Shown here: piece after piece, positions 17,725 to 26,887 of the stretch
Layout of the letters: the number at the start of each line of letters is the position of its first letter
Numbering within the stretch: position 1 is the first letter of the stretch
Assembly (NCBI RefSeq): GCF_910594985.1
Contig: NZ_CAJVCE010000001.1
Location: forward strand, 372,001 to 436,000
Source of the DNA: Paenibacillus allorhizosphaerae
GTDB lineage: Bacteria; Bacillota; Bacilli; Paenibacillales; NBRC-103111
Length of the DNA stretch: 64,000 bases
Direction: 5' to 3'
Notes under the pieces: model-generated
The model's input: the letters and a program-made list of their open reading frames with translations, nothing else
Told to the model about the DNA's origin: nothing
The model's database searches: none
Position numbers and translations under genes: made by a program

Positions 17725-17764
17725 ATATTGTTATAACAATATGTCAATGTCCCAAAGTTATAAC
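17725..17764 (-). promoter_or_regulatory. Operator and promoter of the GntR catabolic operon
   Basis: An 18-base perfect palindrome ATATTGTTATAACAATAT (17725-17742) and a second GTTATAAC core (17757-17764), core-to-core distance 27 bases. On the minus strand TTGACA (17742-17747) sits directly upstream of the palindrome, and an AT-rich -10 region follows it, so the palindrome lies in the promoter spacer. GT-N-TA-N-AC cores are typical of HutC-type GntR operators. Confidence 0.7.
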
Positions 17765-17987
17765 ATTCCAATATATTTGTCAATGATTAGTTCAATTTTG
17801 AACAGCAGGCAGTCGATAGAACAACGTTGGCTACGACAATCCCCATCCGTTTCTACCGTTTGGAAGGACCATGCACCATCATTATTATATAATCGCGAGT
17901 CTTCGCCAACTTTTTACGGCAAAGATCGGCGATCTGGCTTATAATGAGACCGAGAGAAACAGAACTATCGGGAAGAAGGTAAACACC

Positions 17988-19352
17988 ATGTCTCCTCCGA
18001 AAAAGATGGCCTTATTCGCGATCACTTGGCCGTTGTTTATAGAATCGTCTCTGCAAATGTTCATGAGAACGGCGGATACGTTCATGGTCAGCAAAGTATC
18101 CGATGCCGCCGTCGCTTCCGTCGGCGTTTCCAATCAATTGATCTTGTTTACCTTTTTGCTGCTGCAGGTCGTCTCCGCCGGCACCGCGATCGTCATCTCG
18201 CAATATTTGGGTGCGGGAAAGACGGAAGATGTCAAACGTTTTGCCGCCGGCGCCATTGCGCTTAACTTTGTGTTCGGGCTTGTCGTCAGTATCGGCATGG
18301 TCAGCTTCAGCAGACCGCTGCTCGGTCTGTTCGGACTGCAGCCGGACTTGCTGGAGCAAGCCCGCGTATATCTGGTCATCGTCGGCGGAGCGCTGTTCAT
18401 GCAAGCCGTGAATTTGACAATCTCGGCCATTACCCAGGTTCATGGCTTTACGCGTTATACGATGATGGTCAGCATCGGCATGAATCTGCTGAATTTGACA
18501 GGGAATTACTTGTTCATCTTCGGGCCGGGCGGATTCCCGAAGCTCGGCGTCCCCGGCGTCGCCATCTCCGCCGCCATCAGTCAATGTGTGGCGCTAGCCG
18601 CGTATTGCGTTATATTGCGCAAGGTCGTGCGGCTGCACATCGGCTGGAAACAATTTTTGAAATGCAGGAAGGAAGATTTGAAAAAGATCCTTGCCATCGG
18701 CATCCCTACTGGCAGCAATCAGCTATCCTACTCGGCCAGCCAGCTCGTAACGACTTATTTCATCACATCGCTAGGCGCCGAATTGCTGTCCACACGCATT
18801 TATACACAAAATATTATGTATTTCATCATGGTGCTCGCCATTTCGCTAGGCCGCGGTACGATGATCATTATCGGCCGCCTTGTAGGCGCCGGAGAAAAGG
18901 AAGCGGCGTATCGTCAGTTGTATCGCAGCCTGCGATTAAGTATGCTGCTGTGCTTGTGCGCCGTTACGGTCATTGTCACCTTCCGGGAGCGGCTGCTCGG
19001 CCTGTTCACGCAGGAAGCGGACATCATCTCGCTGGGTGCCGCTCTGCTCTGCCTGGGGTTCATACTGGAGCCTGGCCGCTGTCTGAATATCGTGATCGGC
19101 GAAGCGCTTAGAGCAAGCGGCGATGCCCGGTTTATCGTGATCACCGGCGTTCTCGCGATATGGGGTCTTTGCATTCCTCTCACTTACTTGCTGGGCCTTC
19201 ATTTCGGTTACGGACTGATCGGGATTTGGATCGTGTTTATTATTGACGAATGGGTACGGGGATTAATTTTACTGTATCGCTGGAGAAGCCGCGCATGGGA
19301 GAGCAAGGTGCTGGTGAAGGCTGAGTCGAAGTCGGCATCCGCTGCCATGTAG
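17988..19352 (+). CDS. MATE-family multidrug/cation antiporter
   Basis: About 454 residues with roughly 12 predicted membrane helices in two similar halves. The N-terminal WPLFIESSLQMFMRTADTFMVSKVSD block, with a following AVASVGVSNQL, is the MATE entry motif; EALRASGDARF and the long hydrophobic C-terminal helices also fit. The start is the ATG at 17988 with GGGAAGAAGG upstream. It would export drugs or metabolites using a Na+ or H+ gradient. It is alone on the plus strand, and the neighbouring minus-strand gene at 19504 is the remnant of a transport-linked sgrR regulator. Confidence 0.93.
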   Translation: MSPPKKMALFAITWPLFIESSLQMFMRTADTFMVSKVSDAAVASVGVSNQLILFTFLLLQVVSAGTAIVISQYLGAGKTEDVKRFAAGAIALNFVFGLVVSIGMVSFSRPLLGLFGLQPDLLEQARVYLVIVGGALFMQAVNLTISAITQVHGFTRYTMMVSIGMNLLNLTGNYLFIFGPGGFPKLGVPGVAISAAISQCVALAAYCVILRKVVRLHIGWKQFLKCRKEDLKKILAIGIPTGSNQLSYSASQLVTTYFITSLGAELLSTRIYTQNIMYFIMVLAISLGRGTMIIIGRLVGAGEKEAAYRQLYRSLRLSMLLCLCAVTVIVTFRERLLGLFTQEADIISLGAALLCLGFILEPGRCLNIVIGEALRASGDARFIVITGVLAIWGLCIPLTYLLGLHFGYGLIGIWIVFIIDEWVRGLILLYRWRSRAWESKVLVKAESKSASAAM

Positions 19353-19410
19353 CTTTGATGTAGCGTAGTGTATGGAAGAGACGCAGAATTTTATCGGTTC
19401 CAGCACGCAC

Positions 19411-19451
19411 AAAGGGAAGGCGCCTCATCGAAGTCCGGTCACCTTCCCTTT
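19411..19451. terminator. Hairpin between MATE and the sgrR remnant
   Basis: AAAGGGAAGG (19411-19420) pairs with CCTTCCCTTT (19442-19451). The flanking genes converge on it. T-tracts are weak on both sides, so it may be a modest bidirectional terminator. Confidence 0.45.
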
Positions 19452-19503
19452 GATATGATGCCACTTGATCGAATTGAACCGCTCCTTGCTCACATGTCCC
19501 GAG

Positions 19504-19767
19504 TTATACGCTTTGCAGCCAAATGTCTTTAAAATCGATCCAACCGAGAGAATTGACGGAAACACCGCGGACCGAAGGGTTATATAACGTTTGAAGCTCC
19601 TTAAACAGCAAAAATAAAATGACATGTTCGTGATTCATCATACCCATCTTCACATTCCGCTCCGAACACTGCCACAGCCCGGTCAGCTCGGTAATCGTAA
19701 TCTCGACCGTCATTCCCTGGGGCTGCCCGTAGGCTAGATACAGCTCGAAAAATTGATGTTCCAGCAT
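19504..19767 (-). pseudogene. sgrR: Collapsed SgrR-type regulator: N-terminal HTH joined to the C-terminal tip
   Basis: The 87-residue frame has two parts. Residues 1-43 (MLEHQFFELYLAYG..., ending WQCSERNVKMGM) match the N-terminal DNA-binding region of SgrR-family proteins, whose helix carries CS/T-x-R-N-x-K. Residues 44-87 (ELQTLYNPSVRGVSVNSLGW then IDFKDIW) match the last residues of the same family, the end of a peptide-binding-protein-like domain. A full member is about 550-600 residues, so some 500 residues are missing while the reading frame is retained. GGGGG abuts the ATG. It may still make a short DNA-binding protein, but it is most simply a deletion remnant. Confidence 0.7.
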
Positions 19768-19880
19768 CCCCCACTCACCGCCTGTAAAGAAATAAGGCTA
19801 TTGTACTCCTTTCCTGAAGCGGTTTGAACCGGTTTTTTTCAGTTAAATTAAATTTGGGGCATTTCCCTCGTCACCACAGG

Positions 19881-21965
19881 TTAGCTATTATCGTCCCCGC
19901 TCATTACGTCCTGCGCATTCTCATCGAATGTGTCCGGGAACGAATACGTTCCGATGGCTTCCAGCGCCTTGGCGCCAAGCCGGTCTTCCAACTGTTTCAA
20001 GTATAAGCTTCTGGGCTCGACATGATTGCCGTACGAAGCCATGAATGCCGGATCCCGCGGTTCGAAAGCGCCTTTGCTCTTGGCGCCGACATGGCCGATC
20101 ACCCACGTCGCAGCCGTCGGCGGGTTCTGCGCAACAACCGGTCCGCTTGTGTTCCACAGCACATAGTTCGCACCGGCCCAACCGTGTCCCGAACCGTAAT
20201 ATTGACGGTCCTGGATGGCGATCGGCGCACTGACGTTGTCGAAGAGACCGCCGACGGACCACCGGTGATGCGGTTCGCTGGTGGCGTAGTTTTCATGCGA
20301 GACCCCTTGCAGGAACACATTCGGTCCCTTCACCTGCGATCCGAGTACAAAAGCATGACGGGCCGATTCGGAATAGGCGCGCTGCACAAGGATAAGCTCC
20401 CCGTTCACGTTAAACGGGTAGCGCAAGCCGCCCGTCAGCACGCTGATCATATCGAGATTTTTGGCATCCTGGACCGTAATCCACTTGGCTCCTTTCCCGA
20501 TGTTGACGGCGGAAATTGAAAAGTGAGTGGCGGTAAAATCTCTTACCCAGCCGTTCTTCAGATTATTCATCGATATAAAATCGTTCGCATGGTTCTCGTC
20601 AGCCAAATACGATTTGCCTTTGTCCGTTTTTTTGACTTCCTTGTTGTATTCGGTATCGCCGCGAAGATTCTCGATGCCGACCTTTTCGATTCGTCCCCCG
20701 TCTTGCGAACGAATGACCGTCCCGCCACCCCATCTGCTGTCAATCGCATCCGTCAGCGGGGCGTCCACCGTAATTCGATTGCCGTCAATCGCCGTGACGA
20801 CCCGGTCAAAATCAAGGTTGAACGGATCCCACATTTTCGTCTCGCTCGGTTTGCCCGGCCTCAGCGTAATGCGGTCCATTTTTAAAAACGATATAAAATC
20901 TTTATTTCCGATTTTCCGCACGAACACCGTGTCGCCTACCTTCAATCCTTTTACGGATTGCACATGAAAGCTGCGCGAACCGACCGGCACGTACAGATCG
21001 GTGATAACGCGCGGAGGTTCGGTCACAAGCTTCGCACCCGAACTTCCGGCTACCTGAACTAGCGCCCGTTTAGCCGTTCCGGCGGCAAGCAGCACCGTAC
21101 CGTCCTCTCCCTGCCCTTCCCCGCGCAGTACAACGCCGCTGCTGCTGATCTTGATCGAGCCTGCGATTTGGTAACTGCCTTTCTTCAAGAGCACGGCTCC
21201 TCGAAAGCCGTCTTTATCGCGTTCCAGCTTGGACACCTGATCGATCGCGGCTTGAATACGCGCCCCGTCGTCACCGTCGCCGGGTTCGACCGTCGCTTTC
21301 ACCTGCACGTCCGGCAGCTTCACGCCGCCTCCCATATAACCCGCGTTGGAAAAATCGGGGATCGTGTTCCCTTTGTAATCCGGCGCATACTTCAGCTTAC
21401 CTTTGTCATCAAGATAGACGGCCTGAGCCTGATTTTTGCTCTGCTGCTCCGGCGTCATAACGGTGAAAGCGATATGATCCGTTGCTTCCTCATAACCTTG
21501 TGCCGACAGTTTGATCTGTATATCGTACCGGCCCGGCTTTTGCGGTTTGCCTGACGTTTCCAAGGTGACTTCCTGGCCGGACGTCGCATTTTTCGCAGCA
21601 AATTGAGCCGCCGTACTGCCGTCCTCGAACAGGACGATCGCAGAGACCGTTCCATCAACCTTCGGTTTAAGTTTGAGCTTCGGGTAACCGTCATCCGGCG
21701 ACAGAATGGCGGGTTCCCCGATCTTCGCTTTTATTTTCGGATGTTCAACGGCAAGCGACAGCACGTCGCCCGTTAGCAGCTTGAGCGGCGTCTCGGTTCC
21801 GTTGGTGTTTGTTGCCGAAGCAGGCTGTGCCGTCGGCTGGCTCGCTGCCGCCTGATCGTTCTTCACGCCTGAGCTTGATTCACAGCCGATTAGGGAGGTC
21901 AAACACAGGATGGAGGCCAAGGATAAGCCGATGGTTGTTCCGGATAAATGCGATTTGCGTTTCAT
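19881..21965 (-). CDS. Secreted lipoprotein with right-handed beta-helix (pectate-lyase-like) domain
   Basis: 694 residues with lipobox SLIGC (Cys about 28) and a Ser/Thr/Gln-rich linker. An Ig-like region covers about 60-190 (ends YEEATDHIAFTVMT). Next comes GDGDDGARIQAAIDQVSKLE, the usual entry of pectate-lyase-superfamily beta-helix proteins, and a long body of short strands with GGAVLLKKGSY-like turns, GVVLRGEGQGEDGTVL, and stacked Asn/Gly repeats to about 620. Such folds bind or cleave acidic polysaccharides at the cell surface. No catalytic residues could be assigned with certainty, so lyase, hydrolase or binding protein remain open. ATG with GGGGAGG upstream; monocistronic. Confidence 0.75.
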   Translation of the reverse strand: MKRKSHLSGTTIGLSLASILCLTSLIGCESSSGVKNDQAAASQPTAQPASATNTNGTETPLKLLTGDVLSLAVEHPKIKAKIGEPAILSPDDGYPKLKLKPKVDGTVSAIVLFEDGSTAAQFAAKNATSGQEVTLETSGKPQKPGRYDIQIKLSAQGYEEATDHIAFTVMTPEQQSKNQAQAVYLDDKGKLKYAPDYKGNTIPDFSNAGYMGGGVKLPDVQVKATVEPGDGDDGARIQAAIDQVSKLERDKDGFRGAVLLKKGSYQIAGSIKISSSGVVLRGEGQGEDGTVLLAAGTAKRALVQVAGSSGAKLVTEPPRVITDLYVPVGSRSFHVQSVKGLKVGDTVFVRKIGNKDFISFLKMDRITLRPGKPSETKMWDPFNLDFDRVVTAIDGNRITVDAPLTDAIDSRWGGGTVIRSQDGGRIEKVGIENLRGDTEYNKEVKKTDKGKSYLADENHANDFISMNNLKNGWVRDFTATHFSISAVNIGKGAKWITVQDAKNLDMISVLTGGLRYPFNVNGELILVQRAYSESARHAFVLGSQVKGPNVFLQGVSHENYATSEPHHRWSVGGLFDNVSAPIAIQDRQYYGSGHGWAGANYVLWNTSGPVVAQNPPTAATWVIGHVGAKSKGAFEPRDPAFMASYGNHVEPRSLYLKQLEDRLGAKALEAIGTYSFPDTFDENAQDVMSGDDNS

Positions 21966-22025
21966 AGTGCCTCCCCGGCCGTTACGAGTGTAATCTAACG
22001 AAATATGTAGATGAATCCGTTCTCA

Positions 22026-22748
22026 TCACTTAACACTTGCATTCCTTATGATTTTGGCCATCATAACCGAGTTGGGGTACTGCGCTTCCTCGTACTGGCG
22101 AATCACTTCGTCGATCGGGAAGCAAACCCGCTCCACCGACGTACGGATGCGCCCCTTCTCCACCTCGACGATCGCATACGACGCCTTGGTCATCCCGTCA
22201 AAGGGCAATCCGACGCTTCCCGTGTTGATGACGACTTTGCCGTCCAAATACCGGATATACGGTTTATGAATATGGGCATAGACGTATACATCCGTGACCG
22301 ATGCCGACATAAGCTTGGCTTTGATCTCCTCATCGTCCGCATACGGTGGAATCACCTCAAATAAGCTATCCGGCGTCGCATGAAATGCGCTGATCGATAC
22401 GCCTTCGATTTGTAACTTGAGCTCCGTCGGAAGCTGATTCAAATAATCGACGTCCTGCGGATCCAATCGCGACAATGTCCAATCGCGTTCCCGGTTCATC
22501 ATATCGATCGCCTGCTCCGGCACTTCTCCGGGACGAATGCCGCGCACGACCCATTCATCCGCATTTCCTTTGATCACTTCGGTTTGTAACGAACGTACCC
22601 GCTCCAGCGATCGCTTCGGATCCGGCCCGCGATAACATATATCGCCAAGAACATAGATCCGGTCAACCGATTTGTTCCGAACATCCTCCAATACCGCCTC
22701 AAGTGCAACGGCATTCCCATGAATATCCGAAATGAACGCCAATTTCAT
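22026..22748 (-). CDS. Metallophosphoesterase (calcineurin-like)
   Basis: 240 residues with the full dinuclear-metal signature: FISDIHGN (D-x-H, residues 5-12), YVLGDICYRGPDP (GD-x-x-x-RGP), IKGNADEW (GN-x-D/E), a His in SAFHATPD and the C-terminal VYAHIHKPYI plus VVINTGSVGLP. This is the YfcE/MJ0936-like group of cytoplasmic phosphodiesterases or phosphatases. AGGGGGAAG precedes the ATG. It is transcribed on its own. The natural substrate is not indicated by context. Confidence 0.92.
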   Translation of the reverse strand: MKLAFISDIHGNAVALEAVLEDVRNKSVDRIYVLGDICYRGPDPKRSLERVRSLQTEVIKGNADEWVVRGIRPGEVPEQAIDMMNRERDWTLSRLDPQDVDYLNQLPTELKLQIEGVSISAFHATPDSLFEVIPPYADDEEIKAKLMSASVTDVYVYAHIHKPYIRYLDGKVVINTGSVGLPFDGMTKASYAIVEVEKGRIRTSVERVCFPIDEVIRQYEEAQYPNSVMMAKIIRNASVK

Positions 22749-22907
22749 TTGACTTCCCCCTATTCCCGCAAAAAAAAGTTTAATCCAAATTTGTCGCGAT
22801 TTCTGGCGTTGTACTTCAATTTCACCATATATTATATCAATTCGCCTCTATCGTTCCTATGCCGGAATCGATAAAAAACATCACGATTTCGACTTTTCAT
22901 TACAAAA

Positions 22908-22949
22908 ATGGACCAACGCCCTTGTCTTTGAACAAGTGCAATGGTCCAT
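22908..22949 (-). terminator. Intrinsic terminator of the binding-protein gene at 22970
   Basis: ATGGACCA (22908-22915) pairs with TGGTCCAT (22942-22949), with CTTGT/ACAAG extending the stem inside. The minus strand continues into TTTTTG. It lies about 20 bases beyond the stop. Confidence 0.75.
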
Positions 22950-22969
22950 GAAAACGAAGCATGAATCCG

Positions 22970-24307
22970 CTATTTGGTCGAGGTGCCTGCCAATTTTTCC
23001 TGAATCGCTTTATTGGCCGCTTCATTTGCTTCCCGTAATGCGGTATTGATGTCTTTGCCTTTCTCGGCTTCGGCCAGCGCCGGGCTCAGCTTGCCTGTAG
23101 CAAGCGAATCGTATGGAGTGAATTTATGGAACGCGGCCGGTTTCGTTTTGAATATGGCGTCGAGATGCTTCCCTTTTAATTCCGGCTGGTTCGTCCCAAA
23201 GCTCTTGAGCGGTTCGGGATCGGTGGTCACGGGCAAATAACCGGCCTTGCTCAATTCCAGCTGCGGCTCAAGCGAAGTCAAATGCGATACAACCATAAAC
23301 GCCGCGTCTTTGTTTTGGCTGCTGCTTGAAATCGACAAGTTATGGGAGTCGACCTCATATCCGATTCCCGGCCGTTCGGGAAAACCGGGCAGCGACGCCA
23401 TATCCCAATTGATCGGCGCCCCTTTTGCCGCCGAATCGGCAAGCAGTGTTACCATATCCGCATAAAATGGATACATCGCCAAGGTCCGGTCTTTCAGGAA
23501 CGTATCTCTGGAGACGCCCCGGGTTTCGTTCCCCGGTATTTTATAGGCGGTTAGGAACGTTTGGAATATTCTTTTGAACCCGTCGTTATCCAGCAGCGCC
23601 TGATTCGTTTTGGGATCGACGAAGTTTAATCCGAGCTGATGCGCCATTCCCGTAATGCTGGTAGGATCCAATCCTTTGAAAGCAACGTTATCCTGCGTTT
23701 TCGTCAATTTCTTGGAAAGCTCGATCGCCTCATCCCAGATCATGCCGTCCTTCGGATACGCAACGCCGAACTTGTCGAAAATGTCTTTGTTATAGTACAA
23801 CGCCGTGAAATTCATCCAGAGCGGCATATGGTACAGCTCTCCGTTGCTGCCCCACACTTTCAAAGCATCAACGACGACTGGGTTCAGCTTGCTCACATCG
23901 AATTTGTACTTTTTGATCATATCGTTCATATCGTATAGCAGCCCCAGGTCTTTGTACACCGTATATCTCGGAATGCTCTCGTAGATGAGATCCGGGAATG
24001 TTCCTGCGACGACAAGTTCGTCCGGATTGGTCCCTTTCGCTTTCCTTACGATGTCGATGCTGATATTCGGGTACTTCTTTTGAACCGGTCCGATGATATA
24101 TTTCTGAATCCATTCATCGGGCTGCAGGAGTCCCATGTATAAACTGAGCTTAACGGGTTTGGACATGTCGAACGACTCGGCCCCGCTCGGCGCTGGTGCC
24201 TTCCCGGAGCCTGTTTCTTTGGAACAACCTGACGCTAAAGCGAGTATTACCGGAATAGATACAACCACCACAGCCAGCTTCCTTCGTCCCCTGAACATTT
24301 TCATCAT
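22970..24307 (-). CDS. Extracellular sugar-binding lipoprotein (ABC family 1), orphan
   Basis: 445 residues, lipobox LASGC with Cys near residue 28. It has the family block FDKFGVAYPKDGMIWDEAIE, LGLNFVDPKTNQALL and the C-terminal GKDINTALREANEAANKAI helix, close to the other binding proteins here. AGGGAGGAAC precedes the ATG, and a strong terminator follows, so the gene is monocistronic with no permease partner. Two CcpA-type sites and a GAAACGTTTC palindrome lie upstream (24369-24469), so carbon catabolite control is likely. Ligand unknown. Confidence 0.92.
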   Translation of the reverse strand: MMKMFRGRRKLAVVVVSIPVILALASGCSKETGSGKAPAPSGAESFDMSKPVKLSLYMGLLQPDEWIQKYIIGPVQKKYPNISIDIVRKAKGTNPDELVVAGTFPDLIYESIPRYTVYKDLGLLYDMNDMIKKYKFDVSKLNPVVVDALKVWGSNGELYHMPLWMNFTALYYNKDIFDKFGVAYPKDGMIWDEAIELSKKLTKTQDNVAFKGLDPTSITGMAHQLGLNFVDPKTNQALLDNDGFKRIFQTFLTAYKIPGNETRGVSRDTFLKDRTLAMYPFYADMVTLLADSAAKGAPINWDMASLPGFPERPGIGYEVDSHNLSISSSSQNKDAAFMVVSHLTSLEPQLELSKAGYLPVTTDPEPLKSFGTNQPELKGKHLDAIFKTKPAAFHKFTPYDSLATGKLSPALAEAEKGKDINTALREANEAANKAIQEKLAGTSTK

Positions 24308-24368
24308 GTTCCGTTCCTCCCTAGTAGAGATACAGACTACTTATTGCTCACTTGATCCCACCCATTTG

Positions 24369-24469
24369 GTAAAACGCTTACATCTTCGCTCCTTGAAACC
24401 CCGTCAGTCTATTCCATTTAGCAACGTTTCCGAAACGTTTCATATACATCCTAAATGAAAACGCTTTTA
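24369..24469 (-). promoter_or_regulatory. Two cre-like sites and a palindrome upstream of the orphan binding protein
   Basis: TGTAAGCGTTTTAC on the minus strand (24369-24382) and TGAAAACGCTTTTA on the plus strand (24456-24469) each match the CcpA cre consensus at most positions. Between them GAAACGTTTC (24432-24441) is a perfect palindrome that could be a LacI-type operator. Either may control the minus-strand binding protein and, for the second, the plus-strand gene at 24582. Confidence 0.5.
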
Positions 24470-24581
24470 TATTCAACCCTTTTTTATCGACAAAATATCC
24501 GATTCCAAATAAAGGTGTTTTCGAGAACCATAAAGAATTTATTGATTTTCCGTAAAATCGTGCCTTGAGAGGAGTATGACT

Positions 24582-24965
24582 ATGATTCGTGAAGAAAGCC
24601 GAAAAATAATCGAGCAATATGTTGAAGCCTACAACTCGTTTGATATCGAAGGCATGGTCAACCTTCTGCATGAGGACATTGTTTTCCAAAATTTCTCCGG
24701 TGGCGAAATGAACGTGGAAACAAAAGGCATCCAACCGTTTCGAGAGCTGGCACAGCAATCCACAGCGATGTTCTCCAGCCGCAGACAGAAGATTACGCAT
24801 TTTGAGAATGCGGATGACAAGATCGCGGTACACGTCGATTATGAAGCAATAGTGGCAATCGACTTGCCGAACGGATTAAAGGCTGGAGACAAGATTGAAC
24901 TGAAAGGCACATCGTTATTTCAAATGGAACATGGGCGAATCATACGAATTGAGGATCACAGTTAA
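24582..24965 (+). CDS. SnoaL/NTF2-like protein
   Basis: A protein of about 127 residues with the NTF2-like cone fold pattern: an opening helix SRKIIEQYVEAYNSFDIEGM, then LLHEDIVFQNFSGGEM, and closing beta strands (IELKGTSLFQMEHGRIIRIEDHS). Small stand-alone members include SnoaL-like cyclases, isomerases and binding proteins of unknown role; nothing fixes the function. The ATG at 24582 has GAGAGGAG seven bases upstream, better than the ATG two codons earlier, which nearly touches the same site. Single gene, convergent with the exporter operon across a shared terminator. Confidence 0.8.
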   Translation: MIREESRKIIEQYVEAYNSFDIEGMVNLLHEDIVFQNFSGGEMNVETKGIQPFRELAQQSTAMFSSRRQKITHFENADDKIAVHVDYEAIVAIDLPNGLKAGDKIELKGTSLFQMEHGRIIRIEDHS

Positions 24966-25023
24966 TTTCAAAATTCATACTTACCCCAGCTCGCCTGTTG
25001 CAGTCGTATTAGTAGCACACGAA

Positions 25024-25062
25024 AAAGGCTCCTTTCGCACTGCGCTGCGTAAAGGAGCCTTT
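25024..25062. terminator. Bidirectional terminator
   Basis: AAAGGCTCCTTT (25024-25035) and AAAGGAGCCTTT (25051-25062) form a 12-base stem flanked by A/T tracts on both sides. It separates the converging NTF2-like gene and the ABC exporter operon. Confidence 0.8.
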
Positions 25063-25105
25063 CTTCCATCGGTATAATCATGTGCTTCAGAATCTGTACC
25101 GCTAT

Positions 25106-26887
25106 TTATGCGGTTTGCTCCGCCTCTTCCTTTTGCGATTCTTCTCCCTGCCATAGCAATTGCATCTCTGCACTCGTCGCCAGCAGCTCGGATAACGTTC
25201 CTTCGGCTTCGATTCGTCCGTTCTTCATCACGATGATATGATCCGCCCGAGCCAGTGCCGCCCTGCGGTGAGATACGGCGATACAAGTAACGTCCCGCTC
25301 ATGAAACAATCGCTCCCACAGCAGCTTTTCCGTTTCAACATCGAGCGCGCTCGATAAATCGTCAAAAAGAAACAGGTCCGATTGCGTCAGCATCATCCGC
25401 GCGGTGGCGGCGCGCTGAATTTGTCCGCCGGAGAGCATCACGCCCCGCGGGCCGACCATCGTATCAAGCCCATGCTTGAGCTGCTTGATGTCTTGTTCCA
25501 TCACAGCCAGACGGACGGCATGTTCGAGCGAATCCGTTGATGCGGCGCTGCCTTGCGTAATGTTTTCGCGCAGCGGGTCGCTGAACAGCCGCGGCACCTG
25601 CGGCGTGTAAGCCGCTCTCGGCGGGATAAGGAACGTCGCCGGATGTTCCACCGTTTTCCCGTTCCATGCGACCGTTCCGTTCGTTTTCGGCAAAAGGCCC
25701 AGAAGCGTCCGCACCAAAGTCGATTTGCCCGAACCGATTCGACCCGTAACGACCAAAAATTTGCCGCGCTCCAGACGGAAGCTGATATCGGCAATGCCGT
25801 TCCCAGAGTTCGGATATTGATACGAGAGCCCTTTCACTTCCAGACTTTGCAGCTGTTCCGCCGCACTTTTGTCGATTGCCGGCACATCCGGCGGCGAATC
25901 GTCCAGGTAAATAGCATTATGTTCCACAATACGGTCTTCCTGGCCTGGGCGGAACAGTACCCGCATCCGGTCTATGGCCACTTTCAGTCGTTTATGCTGG
26001 AACACCATGTAGCCGAACAACGAAATGCTGGAAGCGAACGAGCCTACATACATCGTAAAAAGTGCAAAGTCGCCTACGGTGAACCGGCCGGCCTGCATCT
26101 CAGCGGCACACATCAACAAAATGATGCCGGTGCTGATGCTCAGCACGTGTTGATTCAGCGAGCGCATCCACTGCTTGAACAAATTGTCTTTGAGCGCCGC
26201 CTGTCTTCGCGCTTCGTTAAGCGTCAGAAACCGGTTCAGGACATGCCGCTCGGCCTGCCCCAGTTTCACGGCTTGCACGGCGCCGAACGTCTCGGCGATA
26301 AACCCGGTGATCCGGCCGGTCGCTTCACGGTTAAGGCGGCTGTAACGCCTTGCCCGGTTGCCTGACAAATTGTTGAGCAGCGTCACGATCACAAGAGGCG
26401 AAATGGCGACGAACGTGATCAACCAGTTAATCTTGGCCATAATGATGATCGCAATGACCGCATACGCCAGCTTCCCCCAAAAATCAACCCACGATTCCAC
26501 ATACTCCACCACTTCGTCGACATCTTCCCGGAAGCGGGTCATCGCTTCGCCCGGAGAAGCGGGCAAATTGCGGCCGGGCCACTGCATAATGCCGATTAAC
26601 ATATTGGTACGCAATATCGCTTGCAGATGATAGGTGTAAGTAATCCATTCGTAAAATGCAATGAAAAACATGCCGACCCGTCCTACACGCATGAGCGCTA
26701 CAATGAGCAGCGGGGCCGCCAGCCACAAAAAGTGATGGGACTCCCCGGTAGCGCGGTCGAAAAACCACTGCATCCCAATACCGAACAGCACCGGAATTGA
26801 GTGAAACACACACCACAGCACCCCGTTGATCACAAACAACGACAGCCGGTAACGCAGCAGATGTCCAACAAACCGACCTACGGTCAT
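25106..26887 (-). CDS. Heterodimeric ABC exporter subunit B (degenerate catalytic site)
   Basis: About 593 residues: six membrane helices (residues about 1-310) then a nucleotide-binding domain. Walker A is [12 protein letters not shown], the signature is canonical LSGGQ, but Walker B reads [13 protein letters not shown], with Asp where the catalytic Glu normally sits. The switch His is present in IAVSHRR. The ATG overlaps the partner's stop as ATGA (26884-26887), giving translational coupling. Heterodimeric exporters such as BmrCD pair one competent and one degenerate ATP site, and that pattern is seen here. Likely exports a drug or lipid-like compound. Confidence 0.93.
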   Translation of the reverse strand: MTVGRFVGHLLRYRLSLFVINGVLWCVFHSIPVLFGIGMQWFFDRATGESHHFLWLAAPLLIVALMRVGRVGMFFIAFYEWITYTYHLQAILRTNMLIGIMQWPGRNLPASPGEAMTRFREDVDEVVEYVESWVDFWGKLAYAVIAIIIMAKINWLITFVAISPLVIVTLLNNLSGNRARRYSRLNREATGRITGFIAETFGAVQAVKLGQAERHVLNRFLTLNEARRQAALKDNLFKQWMRSLNQHVLSISTGIILLMCAAEMQAGRFTVGDFALFTMYVGSFASSISLFGYMVFQHKRLKVAIDRMRVLFRPGQEDRIVEHNAIYLDDSPPDVPAIDKSAAEQLQSLEVKGLSYQYPNSGNGIADISFRLERGKFLVVTGRIGSGKSTLVRTLLGLLPKTNGTVAWNGKTVEHPATFLIPPRAAYTPQVPRLFSDPLRENITQGSAASTDSLEHAVRLAVMEQDIKQLKHGLDTMVGPRGVMLSGGQIQRAATARMMLTQSDLFLFDDLSSALDVETEKLLWERLFHERDVTCIAVSHRRAALARADHIIVMKNGRIEAEGTLSELLATSAEMQLLWQGEESQKEEAEQTA

